Assembly: GCA_013399305.1 (NCBI GenBank)
Contig: VXAI01000009.1
Location: 1,019,604-1,083,603, forward strand
Length of the DNA: 64,000 nucleotides
Reading direction: 5' to 3'
From: Rostratula benghalensis
Taxonomy: Eukaryota > Chordata > Aves > Charadriiformes > Rostratulidae
Part shown: positions 38,401 to 52,500 of the stretch, one piece after another
Position numbering within the stretch: position 1 is the first letter of the stretch
How the letters are laid out: every line of letters starts with the position of its first letter
Program-made: the position numbers and the translations under genes
Notes under the pieces: model-generated
Seen by the model: only the letters and a program-made list of their open reading frames with translations
Databases searched by the model: none
What the model was told of the DNA's origin: nothing

Positions 38401-40689
38401 GAAAAGATTGTAAGAAAACACATGCAGTTGCCAGGTGGAGACACCTGGTAGGCTCAATCCACTTCTAGGATTTTCCAGACCATGCCTAGAACATGCCCAT
38501 ATGATTGGGCTCCTCATAAAATACAGCTGTGTCTGCTACCCTGTTTTTGAGAAATAGTAACCTTTGAGAGAGATTTTCCTATGTACAGTACCATAAAGGG
38601 CTTGCCCAGGAAATGGAGATTCCTACTTCATCTGTACACACAGGAGTCCAGACCCTCTGCTCCCAGTTGCTGGAGCACAATCTAATCACCATTTTACAGC
38701 CTTTTTTGGTACTCACAGATGAGGAAGAGTAGAAATGGGAATACTGGCTTTACATTTTTGTTACAACTGTGTGCTTCAGGTTGTACCCATTCAGAGAGCA
38801 CGGCCTGTGACTCAGTGATAATGCACCTGGATGGAGTCATGGCTTCTAATTGTTTTCCCTAAACTTTTTATGACAATGAGCTTATTTTAAAAAATCATTT
38901 GCAGACATGGAAGAGGGCAATTGAACCTGACATTTTGCTTAAGAAAAGTAACCAATTCTTCTTACTGTTTCCCCTGCAAAATTGTAGATGTTTACCTTCT
39001 TGACTGTAAGAGAATTAGATGTCTGTTTTTGAGGGGTGACTGTGAGCCATGAATCATAAAAGAGGGAAAGTGCTCTCCACTGGGTCACTTACGCAGCAAG
39101 AAGAGTCAAGACATTAAAGCCTCTGTAGTTGAAGTCTAATTGCTGCTCTGCAGAGTAAATCTGAGTCTTGCAGTAACCCAAGCTGGGAAGCTTATTCTTT
39201 GTAGCACCATCTCTGCCCATGAAACCCGGTTCTCTTCTGCTTGTGTGAAATAGAGGTCTGTTTGCTTGGGTCTGTGGAGTTACAGCAACCTGTTTCTCAC
39301 CCAGCATAGCAACAGGTGAGGTGCCTGGGGCTGTACCACCTTCAGCAGTTACAACCTCCTGAACTAGGCATTCAGTCCTCTCTCCTCTCTCTGACATCAC
39401 CAGCCTTGCCAGGGAGGGTGGTCACTATAAAATCTGAACGATGTAACCACACATGTCTACCAAAAGCTGAAAGAGCAGATGTTGTCATCAGAAAGCAGAT
39501 GGATGTCTTGCTTGTCACAGGCTTTCTGCTTTGAGATGCTACAGCATGTTATGATATATTCTCCTATTAAAAATTTCAACTTTGGGCTCAGGCTCCCTAT
39601 GGTTGAATAACAAAGCATGTGAAGTTGGTAGCATAGCACAGGGCATCAAGTTGAGATTTGGGGTGCTGAAGGGGGTGCTCCTGACTAGCAGGACTTGAGA
39701 GAGGAGAATCCTTGAAATGGACACTGTGGGACTGCAGCATCAGTGGGAGCATTTCCAGACCCTGAAGAGGAATTTCTGGTTTTGCTGGGAAAGAAAACAC
39801 GCTGTAAAAACAGATCTGTGCTGCAGGGATAGCACTGACTGCAGAAGTAAAGAGCAGTGCCTCTTGCCAAGCTTTTATAGACTTTGCTGAGGCAGGGCAG
39901 CAGCATCTCTTCTTATTTTGCTAGCACGTGAATGCAGCCTGGCATGGTTTTAGAAGGATATTTACGGAGCTTTAGTTCTCCCATTAGCATCCCTTGGGCC
40001 AGTGCTGGCTCTTGTGCAGCGTAACGGACACGTTTCACTGCTGCACAGCTTGACCTGATTTCATCAGGGCTGCATCTGCTGCTGCAGCTTTGTTGAGATA
40101 CATAATATGTGTCTAAAAAAACTATTAACCTAATATTTTATTGTTCTGTAATGGGGAAACAGTCGGTACCTCAGCCTTCACTGAAGTTAGGCTCAGAGGC
40201 ATCTGTTTTGGAGTCTTGTAGGCACTGAGTAGTAAATTGGAATAAAAGAAAGTTATTCTAGTTAATTTCAGTTTCCTGATTTTTTCTTGTTTGACCTGAC
40301 TTATGGAGAACAATTAAATTTAAAACAGACATTTATGATGGATCTGATCTAGTTGTAACTACTTTTTGGAACAGTTCGGTCTTTCTTTTATCGTAACTTG
40401 CTTATATTTATATTTGTGTTTCATTATTGGAAAAAGGACTTCAGTCATGCCTGATAAGAGTGTGATCATTAGTGTTTTGAGTACTCACTGGAAAAGAATT
40501 TAATTAATGGGAAAAGAGAGTATAAGAAATGTTGAACGTTTCTCTAATTGATTATTTATGCATTTTTCACTGGAAGCTAACCACAACCTTTATTCAAAAA
40601 TATTTTCTTCTGAGTTTTATTTATTTAGCTGTAGGATTTCCTCAGGCATTTAGATTTTGAACTAGATATTTAAGTTAGACCATGTAGGA

Positions 40690-41127
40690 CTTGGAGAACA
40701 ATTCTTATAAGGAGCTGGAGAACAACACTTATGAGGAGCGGCTGAGGGAGCTGGGTTTGTTCATTCTGGAGAAAAGAAGGCTGAGGGCAGACCTTATTGC
40801 TCTCTACAGCTACCAATACCTGAAAGGAGGTTGTGGAGAGGTAGGGGTCAGTCTCTCCTCCCAAGTAACAAGTGATAGAACAAGGGGAAATGGCCTCAAG
40901 TTGAGCCAGGGGAGGTTCAGATTAGATATTTCAAAAAAATTTTATGCTGAAAGGGTTATCAAATATTGGAACAGGCTGCCCAGGGAAGTGGTGGAATCGT
41001 CATCCCTGGGGCAGACTTAAAGATCAGCAATACGGTTTAGGGGTGGCTTTTGTCAGTGTTAGGTTGATAGTTGGACTTTATGATCTAAAAGATCCCTTCC
41101 AACCTACACAGTTCTATGATTCTGTGT
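40690..41127 (+). mobile_element. CR1 LINE, 5'-truncated, plus strand
   Basis: The open frame 40691-41020 reads [20 protein letters not shown], then [30 protein letters not shown] and [14 protein letters not shown], the C-terminus of CR1 ORF2. It is followed by the 3' UTR and the tail AACCTACACAGTTCTATGAT TCTGTG. The 5' edge contains an imperfect 24-bp direct duplication (40693-40716 and 40717-40740) that repeats eight codons (ENNSYKEL / ENNTYEER). Loss of the subterminal frame after SSSLGQT shows it is not functional. Confidence 0.95.
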
Positions 41128-42039
41128 ATTGCCAGGGATGGCTACATCAGTTACTGAGGGATAACTGAAATTTTAAGTCAAAACTATTGAAAAAAACAGA
41201 GACACAGAGCATGCTTACTCCTCCAAGCAAGCTCATTGCTGATTCCTATGGAAAGGGGTGCTATACACAAAAGGCAAATACTTAGAGCTGGCAACAAATG
41301 AGGGCTGAGTATTCACCAGCTTCCTGGCTCACAGAAGTATTTCATCTAGAAGCTAATACAAAGTTTATAAAAATTTTGTTCCATTACTAACTACACTAAA
41401 ACACTGCTTTTATTTATATTTTAACATAAATCTTTTTTTTTAAAGGGAGCTAATATTGTTCTTCGTGATTTTCTACTGTAATGTCATGACATTTTCAGAG
41501 TGACATTCCTCCCATTGTAGGAATGTATATTTTACTGCAAAGAGATCAACTTTTATTGCTTATGGAATTATCAACTGCACGTTCTTCTGATTAGTCATTC
41601 TTAAAATAGGGTGCTCTGAACAGACACCAAAAGGATATCCAATAGATACAGCTTCTCATTTACAGTCCAAACATTCCTTCTGAAATCCCAGAAAAGAAAG
41701 ATTCCTTTAAGTATTCCCAGTAGTTTAGGAGTAAATCACTGCAAATCTCACAGACTTCAACAACTGGAATAGAAAGAGTCCTGAGGTCACACCTGAAACA
41801 GACTTTTAGGGAGTAACATATTGCATTACTACATGAGTCACTAGGCCAGCTGTGTTTATATATATTGTGCAATTAAAAGTTGGTGATCTTTCTCCTGATA
41901 ACAATGGGTTATGCTGTACTCTGAATTCACAAGTCACATGAAGAAAAATCCACTGTTTGGCCATTACCCAAAAATGACAATGACAAGTACATGAGCAAGT
42001 GGTGATTTGTCTTGCTCAGTCTCTGGAAGATTCTTTTCC

Positions 42040-42063
42040 TTTTTTTTTTTTTTTTTTTTTTTT
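42040..42063 (+). repeat. T24 homopolymer
   Basis: An uninterrupted run of 24 T. No recognisable SINE or processed pseudogene lies on the minus strand beside it, so a retroposed poly(A) tail is not shown. Confidence 0.97.
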
Positions 42064-43859
42064 AGTTCTGTTATTTACAAAGTAATAGAAATGTTGGGCA
42101 ATAATCAAGCATAGAGAGCTGACGGTATTAATATAGCATTGATGGACTGGAAACCAGATGGTCTGTCAGATAATGAAGTATTATCTGGCAAGAGATTGTT
42201 CCTGAAAGCCAACATCCTCACCTATTTAGCACTCTGGAATGTCGACATATCAGTTACCACATTCATGAGGTGGTATGTGTTGTACTTTAGAAGCCATCCC
42301 TAGAAGAGGCTCTTTAATTCAAAATTACTGCCTGATGAGAGGGTAAAAGTGCCATTATTATAGCACAGCTGGATGAGTATAATATACAGCAAGATGTGAA
42401 CCATACATCAAAAATCAAGTTAAAGGGGAAAACATAATAGGCCACATCCTGATTTCTGTCTGACCGAAGACACGGTTTCATGCAATGTTTTCAACCAGCA
42501 CTGCCACCAGAAGAAGCAATGGTGTATCCTGTGTGCCCAGAGCTGTACGTTCCTGCTTTTGTGACCTGTACCTGGTCAGGAGTTGTGGATGTTGGAAAAA
42601 TGATTGGGTTGATAAGCTGGCCATTAAGAACTAAACTTGTTGGTAATCCAGGAGGGTTCCTCCTGGCTGGCTCGTGATGTAGGCACGCAGATCTTTGGCC
42701 AGCAGAAAGGAAGGGATAGTGTGGAGGCAGGATAGAGTGACTGGGAAAGGAAGATGAGGGAAGTGGGATTATTTCATCTTTGACAGCAGTACTAGTTTAT
42801 GCCAAATGTGGGTGGAACCAGAAAATTCAAGAAATAACCAGAGCTATTGGAGGCAAAATGGTAGCTCCCAGTTGCTGCAGCTGCCACGTGGGAAGACAGA
42901 GTAGAGAACACAAAAGGCAAAGGCAGCTGGAAGGCTGAGGCAGGGGGGCAGAACCCAAGGTTTGTAGATATTCCCTGGACACCAAAAAGTCTTATTGTGG
43001 CTGTAGCATAAAGGAGAATGCAAGATGAAGAAAAACAATGTGAAGTAGGTGGAGTGGTTTATTAAAAAGATTGCAGAGTTAGTAAGGCTGTTATCAGTAA
43101 GGCTGTAGTTCATAGCTTTGGCTTTATTTCAACAAGCCACTTTGACTTTGTGATTACTTGATTGAAAACTAGTTGGCCACATATTAGCTCTTTAACTCCT
43201 GCCCATCCTAAATAGTTAATATTTTCATAACTCATTTTCTTGTAATCACGACTAGGAAGTCCTTTGCTCAAGCAAAGGGAGAAAGTGGTACATGTTACTA
43301 TTGAATGGAAAGAAAATAATTATGATACAATATGTTGAGATGTAATTATTAACTGTTAACTACTGTTTAATAGTAGAAATATTTTTCCATCATTGATATC
43401 GTTATTAATTTACAACACCTAGAAAATTACTTAGATAATGTAAATCAAATAATAGGGCTTCTCTTCCATGCTTTCAGTGCTTGTAACATTCAATGCTGAT
43501 TATATAAATCATCTCTTGAAAAAGTCTGCCCCACTCAGCAAATCCATATACGGAATGTAGCTTCAAATGGGCTAAAGTGGATTTGTGGTATCACTGAGCC
43601 CAGTTACCTTGGGAGGGTGAATTTTCTGTCCGCCAGGCAGATGACAGAATTCAGAATTTCCCTGATGTGAAACTAATGCTCTCACACACTTTAAATGTGT
43701 ATGCTGAAATAATATCAGTTAAAGTCTTTTTTCTCAGGGTTAGTTTGGGAATGGTTCAAAGCCAGTGTTATCTCTAGAATCAAATGTATAATTCATCCCA
43801 GCCCTTAATATTTTTGAATCAAGTAGGGAACAATAATTAAGACTGGGAACAGTTTCAGT

Positions 43860-43917
43860 TAAAAAAATAAAANNNNNNNNNNNNNNNNNNNAAAATAAAA
43901 TAAAATAAAATAAAATA
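43860..43917 (+). repeat. AAAAT pentanucleotide microsatellite containing an assembly gap
   Basis: An A-rich run (AAAAAAATAAAA) leads into 19 Ns at 43873-43891, followed by about five AAAAT units to 43917. The repeat probably continues through the gap, so its true length is unknown. Confidence 0.95.
43873..43891. other. Assembly gap (19 N)
   Basis: Nineteen unresolved bases lie inside the AAAAT microsatellite. The open frame reported across it contains undetermined residues and has no meaning. Confidence 0.99.
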
Positions 43918-45586
43918 ACACCCAAGAAGCCACATAAAGAAAGTGGAAATTAAAATAAGCATTTTTAATCAATATTGTATTTTATTCCTGGTGAACAGTT
44001 AATGCGGTTGTTAAATGTTTCAATAGACACAAAATATGTCGGGGCAGTAAATGTGAAATGGTTTAAAGTTACACCAAATGTCAGGGTCACCATGCATCTA
44101 AGGCCATTTTCACATGGCTAAATACAAGGTAATTCAAGAGGCAATCAAAATTCAGATTATACTTGCTATATGAGCAACGCAGAGAACATTGTCTTAGGAA
44201 TCAGTAACACTCAAATAATTAGTTGTTAAAGATAATTACATCAACACAAGCTCATAGGATGATGCCATAGCAAAAAGGATCATGCAATCAATGATAGTTG
44301 ATACAAATAGTAACATACAAGAAAAGTGCTATGTGCAACTAAGGAATAGTAAGGAAGTACAGAATTTTGCCTTTTGTAATGCAACTGATAAAAAACAGAA
44401 TTAAAGCAACACTTCAAAGAAAATACAGAGATACTGAAGAAATTTGAGGGTGCCACAAAATTATCTTTGGAGGAAAATAATTTGTGTCACGAAATTCAAG
44501 GGACTAAGATTTTCTGGTTCTGAAAGCAAATATTGAAAAGTTGCTTGATTGCAATCTATATAAATACTTTTCACCAACAGAAAAAGTTTTCTGGCACCTG
44601 TGAGTTCAAGAGCTTTCAGCCTTGCTAACCACAACCACTATGATTGTGGTGAATCCAATGTTAAGCAAACATGGCCTTCAAATGCTTCTTTCACTGAATG
44701 TAGGAAAACACTGGAACAATCATCTGGAGAGCTTTTGCTGGAGGACCATTACTTAATTCTTTCCAAATATTGTTTAATGTAGTTTCTAGATGAAAGCTTG
44801 TATCAGTAAAGTGATGTATCCTAAATGGTCCTTTCTGAGTTTGTAGTCTAGTCTCATAACTCATCCCCTCTCTTATATTAAGCTTCAAGAACAGGAAATC
44901 TTGCACTGCCCTAAACATACCATACCACTTGGAGACTTGCATTATAGTAATGACCGTACTTACATCATGCTTCAGAGCTTCAGCAAGTCACTGTCAGGGA
45001 TCAAGAAGGATTATTTTTTCTTAATGCACAATTGACTAGATGCATGATAGAGAGAGGTTTTTTTCCTTCCTTTTAAGCATGATTGGATACAGATGAAGAT
45101 GTGATACCATGGATTAATCCTTCAAGTAAAGAGGAAATCCATTGGGGAGGGAGGTAGGTTTTGTTTTGGAAGGCTCAGAGTCTTACCTATTTACAGTTTG
45201 GGGCTAAGAAAGGAATTTCTGTCTCAGTCTTGTATGGAATATAATAAATTTCCTGTTTCCAGGCATTGTTTCTGGCTCTTTCTGGCCATTTTCTGCATTC
45301 CACCTAGCCTGCTGCTCAGATTCCCTGCTTTCAAGACCAGTGTTGTCTTTAATCTGGAAAACAAATACAGCAAAGTGAGAAGGTTTTTTTTATTCCTATT
45401 GAGCATCCCTTCAGTCAGCCTGAACAGAATTTCAGACCGTAAATGCTCTGTTTACGCATCCATCACGTGTTTAACGTTTTAGCTTTATCTCTTGTCCTGT
45501 CACCTCCGCATGCATTTGTTTCTTTCAGCAGATTTCCATTACAGAAAGATTTTTACTGTTACCAGCATTTCCATTTCCTTTTTTCC

Positions 45587-45608
45587 TTTTTTTTTTTTTT
45601 TTTTTTTT
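45587..45608 (+). repeat. T22 homopolymer in a pyrimidine tract
   Basis: A run of 22 T preceded by CCATTTCCTTTTTTCC. No retrogene is recognised next to it. Confidence 0.97.
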
Positions 45609-46965
45609 AATTCCTTTCTCCACTCTTCAGTGATCTGGTATACAGTGCAGTTTTACTGATAATTGTGTTATTGCAAACAAGTGTGGAAGACCATGGTATG
45701 GAGATGGTATGGGTATCTGGGGAAAGCTTTGTTAGGAAGGTGTAGACATTGCTTAAACCAGGTGCACTGTTGAAGAACATTTGTCCTCTAACAAGTAATT
45801 ACTGAATGCAGCTAATTGTGCACTTATTAAATGTGTTTTAAATCTCTCTGGCCAATTTCCTATCACAGATACTCCTTCCCATGGCAGGCATTGACATCTT
45901 CTCTCAAAGCTGTGCTATCCATATATACAGGTTGCCCAGTTCTATGCCCTTCTTGCTTATTATTGTCTGTTATTGTTAATCCTTGTTACACCTGTAAATG
46001 ATCCTCTTGGCACACTACACTTTCTTCTGTAAAGTTACTTTTAAAGCCCCTTTGGAGGCTGAAAAAATGCTAACTCGTAACAACAGCATAAGCCTCCTTC
46101 AGTATCTTTACTATAATTCTTAAGAATTTAGTATTTAATTCAGATTGGGATTTGGGCTGAGATACAGATGAGGTTTTGCACTGTCCAATGAGTCACTTTG
46201 CCAGTCCAAGCACATATAACAAGAACTGCTTAGTGACAGAAAATGACAGCACAAATTTAGGTTACTTCTCTGGTGGCTTAGTCAGTGATGTGTTACCCTG
46301 CTGCAAAGAAACCTGGTGCTAGGATTCTCTTTTTGCTGCTGTTGATGCTTTGTTTTGTTATGTTTCACAAAGCAGTTTTGGATCAATTCGAGGCAATTGT
46401 AATATATTGATTTAATCCTAACCAGTTGGCAAAAATACTTCAGGGTCTGGGGAGTAAAGTACTATTTTTTCCAGATCATTCATACCCACGGGTCATTCTT
46501 TGTAACAAGTAATAGTTTTATTCTATCATTTTAAAGCAAAAACCTGAAACTTAATTTACACTGTAATGTCATTAAAAGAATTTTAACACAAAAGTTGATC
46601 ATGCACAAATGGCAGATGTATGAGAAAGCTCCACTTTTTGAATCTTTATTTTTACCTTAGAAGGCAAGATTTAGTGATAACTGTGCCCAGTCCTTCGTTG
46701 TGAGACAGTGTTGCTAAATTTCTCTTCTTCTTCTCTTCAGCTCTTGTAGCATAGCCTTTGTTTGCAGTTCCCAAAATTTTCAGTGACAGTAGGCCAGTTT
46801 CACATTGCATCAGTCCACCCAGTTCCAAGAAAATGTTTCCAAAGCCTGTGTGTACTTCTGAAAACATGAAGACTGAGGCACCAGTGTTTACTTTAATAAC
46901 TGATGAAAATAAAATGTTAGCGATTAGAATCTGTGTGGTTTTACTCGATTTGGGCATATCCCACA

Positions 46966-46998
46966 GAAAAATTAAAAAAAAAAAATTAAAAAAAAAAA
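46966..46998 (+). repeat. A-rich low-complexity tract with two TT breaks
   Basis: A5-TT-A12-TT-A11 pattern. Low-complexity sequence only; it creates the lysine-rich end of a spurious open frame. Confidence 0.95.
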
Positions 46999-49189
46999 GT
47001 CACTGAAAGATCATCCATTACCAGTGGGTAATTTCCTGGACACTGAAATGCAAAGAGCCAAGAACGTTCTGCAGCTCCTCACAATTCTGTATGTGTAGAA
47101 CTGTGCATAGCTACAGATGTTTCCACTGCCGCAGAATTCACTAAAATCTGCCAGGGAATTTGGCCCAGATGTGCTATAGAATTACAATGACCCTGGTAAT
47201 AGTGAAACTTTAAGCAGCAAACACCAGATGTCCAGTAAAATGGTTAAAACTGAGATCCAAAGCATTTTTTTTACCACATCATCACAAACAAGTATGGAGT
47301 GAATAAGCTGAAAATCTCAAGTAATACTTCATTATTCGTCGTCTCTGAGATGATTCTACGCGCTTGACTTGTTGTGATGTGGTGCCATTCAACTCTGACG
47401 TCTCATAGGAAGGCTGTGTTCCCAGAGGCTTAAATAATTTTGAAAAATGAATTAATTAGACAGGTATATACATTAAACTTAATACAAGGTTGCATTTTTC
47501 TCTTGACTTCCTTTCTCTACTCGTTTTGCTTGAGAAGTGACTCTGGCTGTGTGTGTGCTGTGCTGCTGCCTTACGATAGCCTGCCTGCAGCCAGGATAAA
47601 TGAACTGCTGTTAGTGCCAGCTAATGTAGTTCTGCTTTAGCTCAAATGGTAGCAGACTCGAGCTGCAGTACCAGGGCTCCATGCACTGCTACGTTCTGCC
47701 TCTGTATGTGTGGTAAATGTACTTTTCCTCCAAAGTACAAGTATTCATTACATTATGAGGCACTGCTTTGTATTTTGCGGTTTCCGAGGGGTCCATGTGC
47801 AGGGCAGACCCTAGAGACGATGGAAAGCACTACATTTCTCTTTCCACTCTCTATTGATTATTTATGATTTTTTTATATCCTCAAGTGTAAGTTTTATGCA
47901 TTCACTATCAGAATGTACATTTAGCCTTTTTTTTAAGTGTCTCTAAACCAACAAATTATTTCTGTTACAAATCCTGAATCTAAATGTATGATCTTATTCA
48001 TGGACACCCATTTGTGTTTGTCAGTGGTATAGATCTGTGTAGGGCAATAGACTTCTATCAGTATTCATAAGTTAGATTCACTGGTTTTGCTAAAAACGTG
48101 AATGTAGCAGTAGTCTGCTCTGTTCTATCTCTCGAAAACTAAAGGTGCCAAGCTTTTTCACTTGGAGATGGATTAATAGTCTTCATAGATGAAAACTGAA
48201 GAAAAATAGGAAGAAAGAACCAAGGTCTAATACGGCCTTGAGTGCTTAGAGAAAAAAAGTCAGGAACACGTCTTTGAAAGAAAAGGGATAATTATTTTCT
48301 TCAAACTCTCTTAAAACATTTTTTTGCAAAATATGGTATAAAATCTTAAGGGGTACTACTTGGACTTTAGTAGGAGCCGAATCTGTGAAAGAGAGTCTCA
48401 CCCTTCTTCCCGTTACACACTTTTACATAGAAAGTGTAAAAACTTGTTTACTAAAAATGTTATTCCCTGGAAGAAAAATTTGTCATAAACCAACCAGCAC
48501 AACATGGCAGAAAGAACGTTAAGCTAAACTACTGCTTTCAGAAGTACTACTGCTCAAGGATTTATGATTTCTCTCATTTTTTATTAATGCAGCTGTTTAG
48601 ATAATTTTCAGCTGGCCTCAGGTGATATCCTTGCGTGAATTTTTGCAACCCAAGAGGAGAATGCAAGGCTGTTGTCAACACTGCTGAGTTTCTCTTTTTT
48701 TACTGTTACCAGTTTTCCATAGTTTCAGTATAATCATAAATTGTGGTGTTCTTTCTTGAACTGCAGACACACATTTTATTGAAAGCTCACTGACACTTGT
48801 GGCTTTTCAGCATTTTTTAACTTAGAGCATAACAGAACCCATAGAAGAACCTACTGTGTTGTATGTCAATGCTGATAGGATTGGATGTCTTTTCTTGGAG
48901 CATTGCCTGGGGTTGCCCAGTGCTCCCAACGACTTCACCACCTGTTCCTTCACAATTTCAGCAGAAACCATTGCACTTGGAGCTCTTTGGCCACCCTCGC
49001 CTTGCAAATCTGCTGGTAGCATAGACTTTCTTGTCTTTGACAGCAATTTGCCAGGCACAGGTTTGCAATGCAACTGCAGTTCTGACTGCTTTTAAAAAGT
49101 TTTAAAAATTTAAATGTCGTCTTCTGTCCTTGCTGGTTTTACAGTCTGTAGAGAAGCTTTTTACATGGCTCTAAATCAGCTCTGTAGGA

Positions 49190-49520
49190 CAGCAGGTAAT
49201 CATTTAGTCATGCCTAGTGAAATGTTTATATTGACTTTGTAATGTTCTCTGATGACGGTGAACAAGGAAGTAGTGTGGTGGCAAATTGCGGCTACACTTA
49301 CAGAGTGTGAGATCATGGCAAATCATAGCGCTGCAGAGGTGCAATGATAATCTCTGGCTAATCCAGCTGAGTTCTAAATCCAGCTCAGAGCTGCTTACTG
49401 AGCGAGCCTCATGGCATGTTTGTGAGCTATGCAACAACAACAAAAAAGGTTTCTCTTTTGGAAATGCAGAGAAAATTAGTGATCTAGAAGAAAAGCAAAT
49501 TTGACCCAATCTGACTTTCC
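49190..49520. promoter_or_regulatory. Candidate conserved non-coding element
   Basis: A repeat-free block with TGATGACGGTGAACAAGG, ATTGCGGCTACACTTACAG, CATAGCGCTGCAG and GAGCGAGCC, plus a TAATCC (OTX/PITX-type) site at 49359-49364 next to the E-box CAGCTG. Open frames on both strands are uninformative. Candidate only. Confidence 0.27.
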
Positions 49521-52500
49521 TTTTGGCATCTTGATGGTTATAAATGTATTATTGTTTTAAGTCATAAAATGCAGAAAGGTTTGACACAAAAGAAATCACG
49601 CTGCCTGCTGTAAAATAGATTGTGTTGCATTTACTTGAATTGCTGCTTGAAACACCTTCTTCATTTGTAAAGTAAAATGCTCTACATGCTTTTAAAAGTA
49701 ACTTGGGAGAGAGGGTTCCTTCGTTTTGTTTGTTCAATGCCAAAGTGGCAAAATTTCTTTTTTGCAGAGGAATTCAAGTTGAGAAGGGTGCTGGATCAGA
49801 AGAGTACATTGAGAAAAAGAAAACATTTCAAAAGACATGTACAAGTTAAACCTGCTGAGGCAGGTTTGCTGCTCAAAGAACACATTGGAAGGTTTTTTAA
49901 AAATAAATAATCCAGCAGAAACTGCCACATCACTGAGACACAGACTCCATTACGGTTTTTTAAAAAAGTTTGTCAGGTTTATTTACAGATGTCTATGCAG
50001 ATGAGGAGACTATTGTCAGGTAGGGTATGGCTACCTAAGGGAAGAGTAGATCACTGAATCATAGGTGGCAATAATAATAATTAGGGCAGCTACTTCTACA
50101 TGATTCTTCCCTTTACACATTTGTCTTGCCTGTTGACCTGGTATGAAAAGGTGTATTTCTGCGTCACAATCTTGCAGCAGGTTTTTCATCGGTATCGAAA
50201 GTATATCACTGGTGTATAGCCTTGCAAAATCCATTCCTGATTGCTTAACAGCCAACTTTGTTTGGAATCCTTTGATAAATCTTCAGTAAGCCTTTTTCAT
50301 TTCTCAGTCATTGAAACTTACCTTGCCTATCCTTTTTCTCTTTGAGAGACACACTAATGGCGTGGCATCGCAGTGCTTTATCTTCTGAATTGTGTGAGAA
50401 TGACAGGAGGAAGGTCGCCATAGTGTGCAAGTTTCATAGTGTTGAAGGTGGAATCAGTTTGGAAGCACTGCCACATATTGCCTGAAAAGGGAGCTTTCAT
50501 GTTTAAAATTGATTTTTATTTATAAAAAAAAAACGAAAAGCAAGTTTGTTTATATTAAGTGTAAATCCATTTGTTCTTAGACTGGAATAATGTTGAGGAA
50601 AAGGCATTAATCCATATGCTATTTTTAGGGCTTCCGTGCGTGGTGCATGAAGAACAGGGGGTATCCTTTTGGGCATCATTCCAACATCCACAACAGTCAG
50701 CATAGAATGCAGATCTTCATCTGACAGCGTTTTCTTAAGCAGTGTAACCTGGGCCGGGGTGAGCTGGATGGAACAAAGGACTGGAGTTTGGCCCTGCATG
50801 ATGGCACTCCAGAATGGGAGGAAAGGATCTGTGACACTGTCACAGCACCCAGGGACAGCCCTTGTGAGTGTAAGAAATTTCTGCTTTTTTGAGGAGATAT
50901 TCTTTGCTCTGAAGTACATAATACTCTTTCTAATAATTTTCTTATGACAGAATGCAGGTATTTTGTCTGGTTTCAGGCAAGTAGTTGCCATTTGTGTGAG
51001 TTTCCTCGCACATCTGTGTAAGAATACCTTTCACTCCCCTGGTACATCCAGGTACCTCAACTGTCTGCCAGATGGAAATTCAAGTGGCAGTATGTGTACG
51101 TACTCATGGTGCCATTCACTACCTAAGTAGTGCTACAAATTCTGTATGCTTTGATCTCTGTGTCTGTAAGACTCTTGCTCTCTTCTGGTGCAACTATCAA
51201 CAGTATTACCGTTACAAAATCATGGATCTTTTTATGATTTCCTGCTAGAGGTACTGCAAAGGGAGTGAGAGAAATACCTCTAAGGTCAAGATGCTAAAAG
51301 ACAGAATCAAATGAATTATTATGTGCATGTTTGTATATATGATACCCTATTCATTTTAATGCTAAAAAGTGCTGCCTTGAGAGATTTTTGAGAAATGGGA
51401 ACAAATATGTAAGTTTTTTAGTTTGTTAAAAACACTATAAAACCACCTACTGGCCTAGTTTTGCTTTAGACTTCAGAACATTGATGTGTTTATGAACCCA
51501 AATCATTGCAGAAAAAATTTTGCACCTGCATTTATGGTTGCCTGCAGTTCAGTTCATTTTAAGTATCTACATCGCTGATTGCATCAGTAAATTAAAAATG
51601 TCTAAGTAACCTAAATTACAAGCACAAATAATTGCAGGTGCAAAACTCATACAAACACAAAATGATCTCTGTGAGTTGGTCTTCTAAACCTCATTGTAAG
51701 TTATTGACTGTATCGTGAACCTAGAGTCCTCTTGGGAGAGTCACTAATCTGTATAATGACACTGAAAGCCTCTTGAATCTCATATTTAGCAGCAGATGGG
51801 AAAGAATACATGTAGTCATATAACTCCCTAGGGATTATGCATGTGGATATTGAAGAGTATAACTTATTCCAATGAAGGCTAACATTAACTTGCAATCAAA
51901 AATTTCCTTCCTGAGCCACATTTTTTCTGATGAAATTAAAATAACTTAATGTTGTATTTTTATGAAGTCACAACCGATCTGAGTAAGACACAGTCCCGGG
52001 GCAAGCACAGAAATTTTGTTCATCTCGTGATTTTTCGTTTAATGAATCACAACATCAGTTTAACAAAGAAAAATGCTGTCAGTCTTTTCCAGAAAACACA
52101 TCTAGTAATCCTCTCTATGATTATTTTTTTTAGTGTCAGAAACACTAAAAGCACATACTTCTAAGCACATAGCTACAGAAGACTATTTTTTTCTCTGGTA
52201 TCAAAACTGAAAATGAATAATTTTCTTACATTCTTCAGCTTCAATAGACATAGGTGTGGAGCTACTTCAAAACAGTGACTGCTTCCTGTCGTACCAGTTA
52301 CGGCAGTACTGTTAGCAAAAGGGGAGGAAAAAAAACCCTTAAATTCTCTTCTAGTGTTTGAACAACTAAAACTCCTACTGAACAAATGAAGCATTCTGCC
52401 AGTTCTGACAATCCAAAATGCAATGAAGAATTTTTCTGTTTCAGAAGCTCTAGGCAAAGCTGTTTTGGCATGTCTGTAGCTTATTCCTATTGCAAACAAA

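Noticed and set aside
40691..41020. 109-codon plus-strand open frame.
   Set aside because: CR1 ORF2 C-terminus ([19 protein letters not shown]), 5'-truncated.
43740..43925. Open frame spanning the N gap.
   Set aside because: Contains undetermined residues and lies in an AAAAT repeat.
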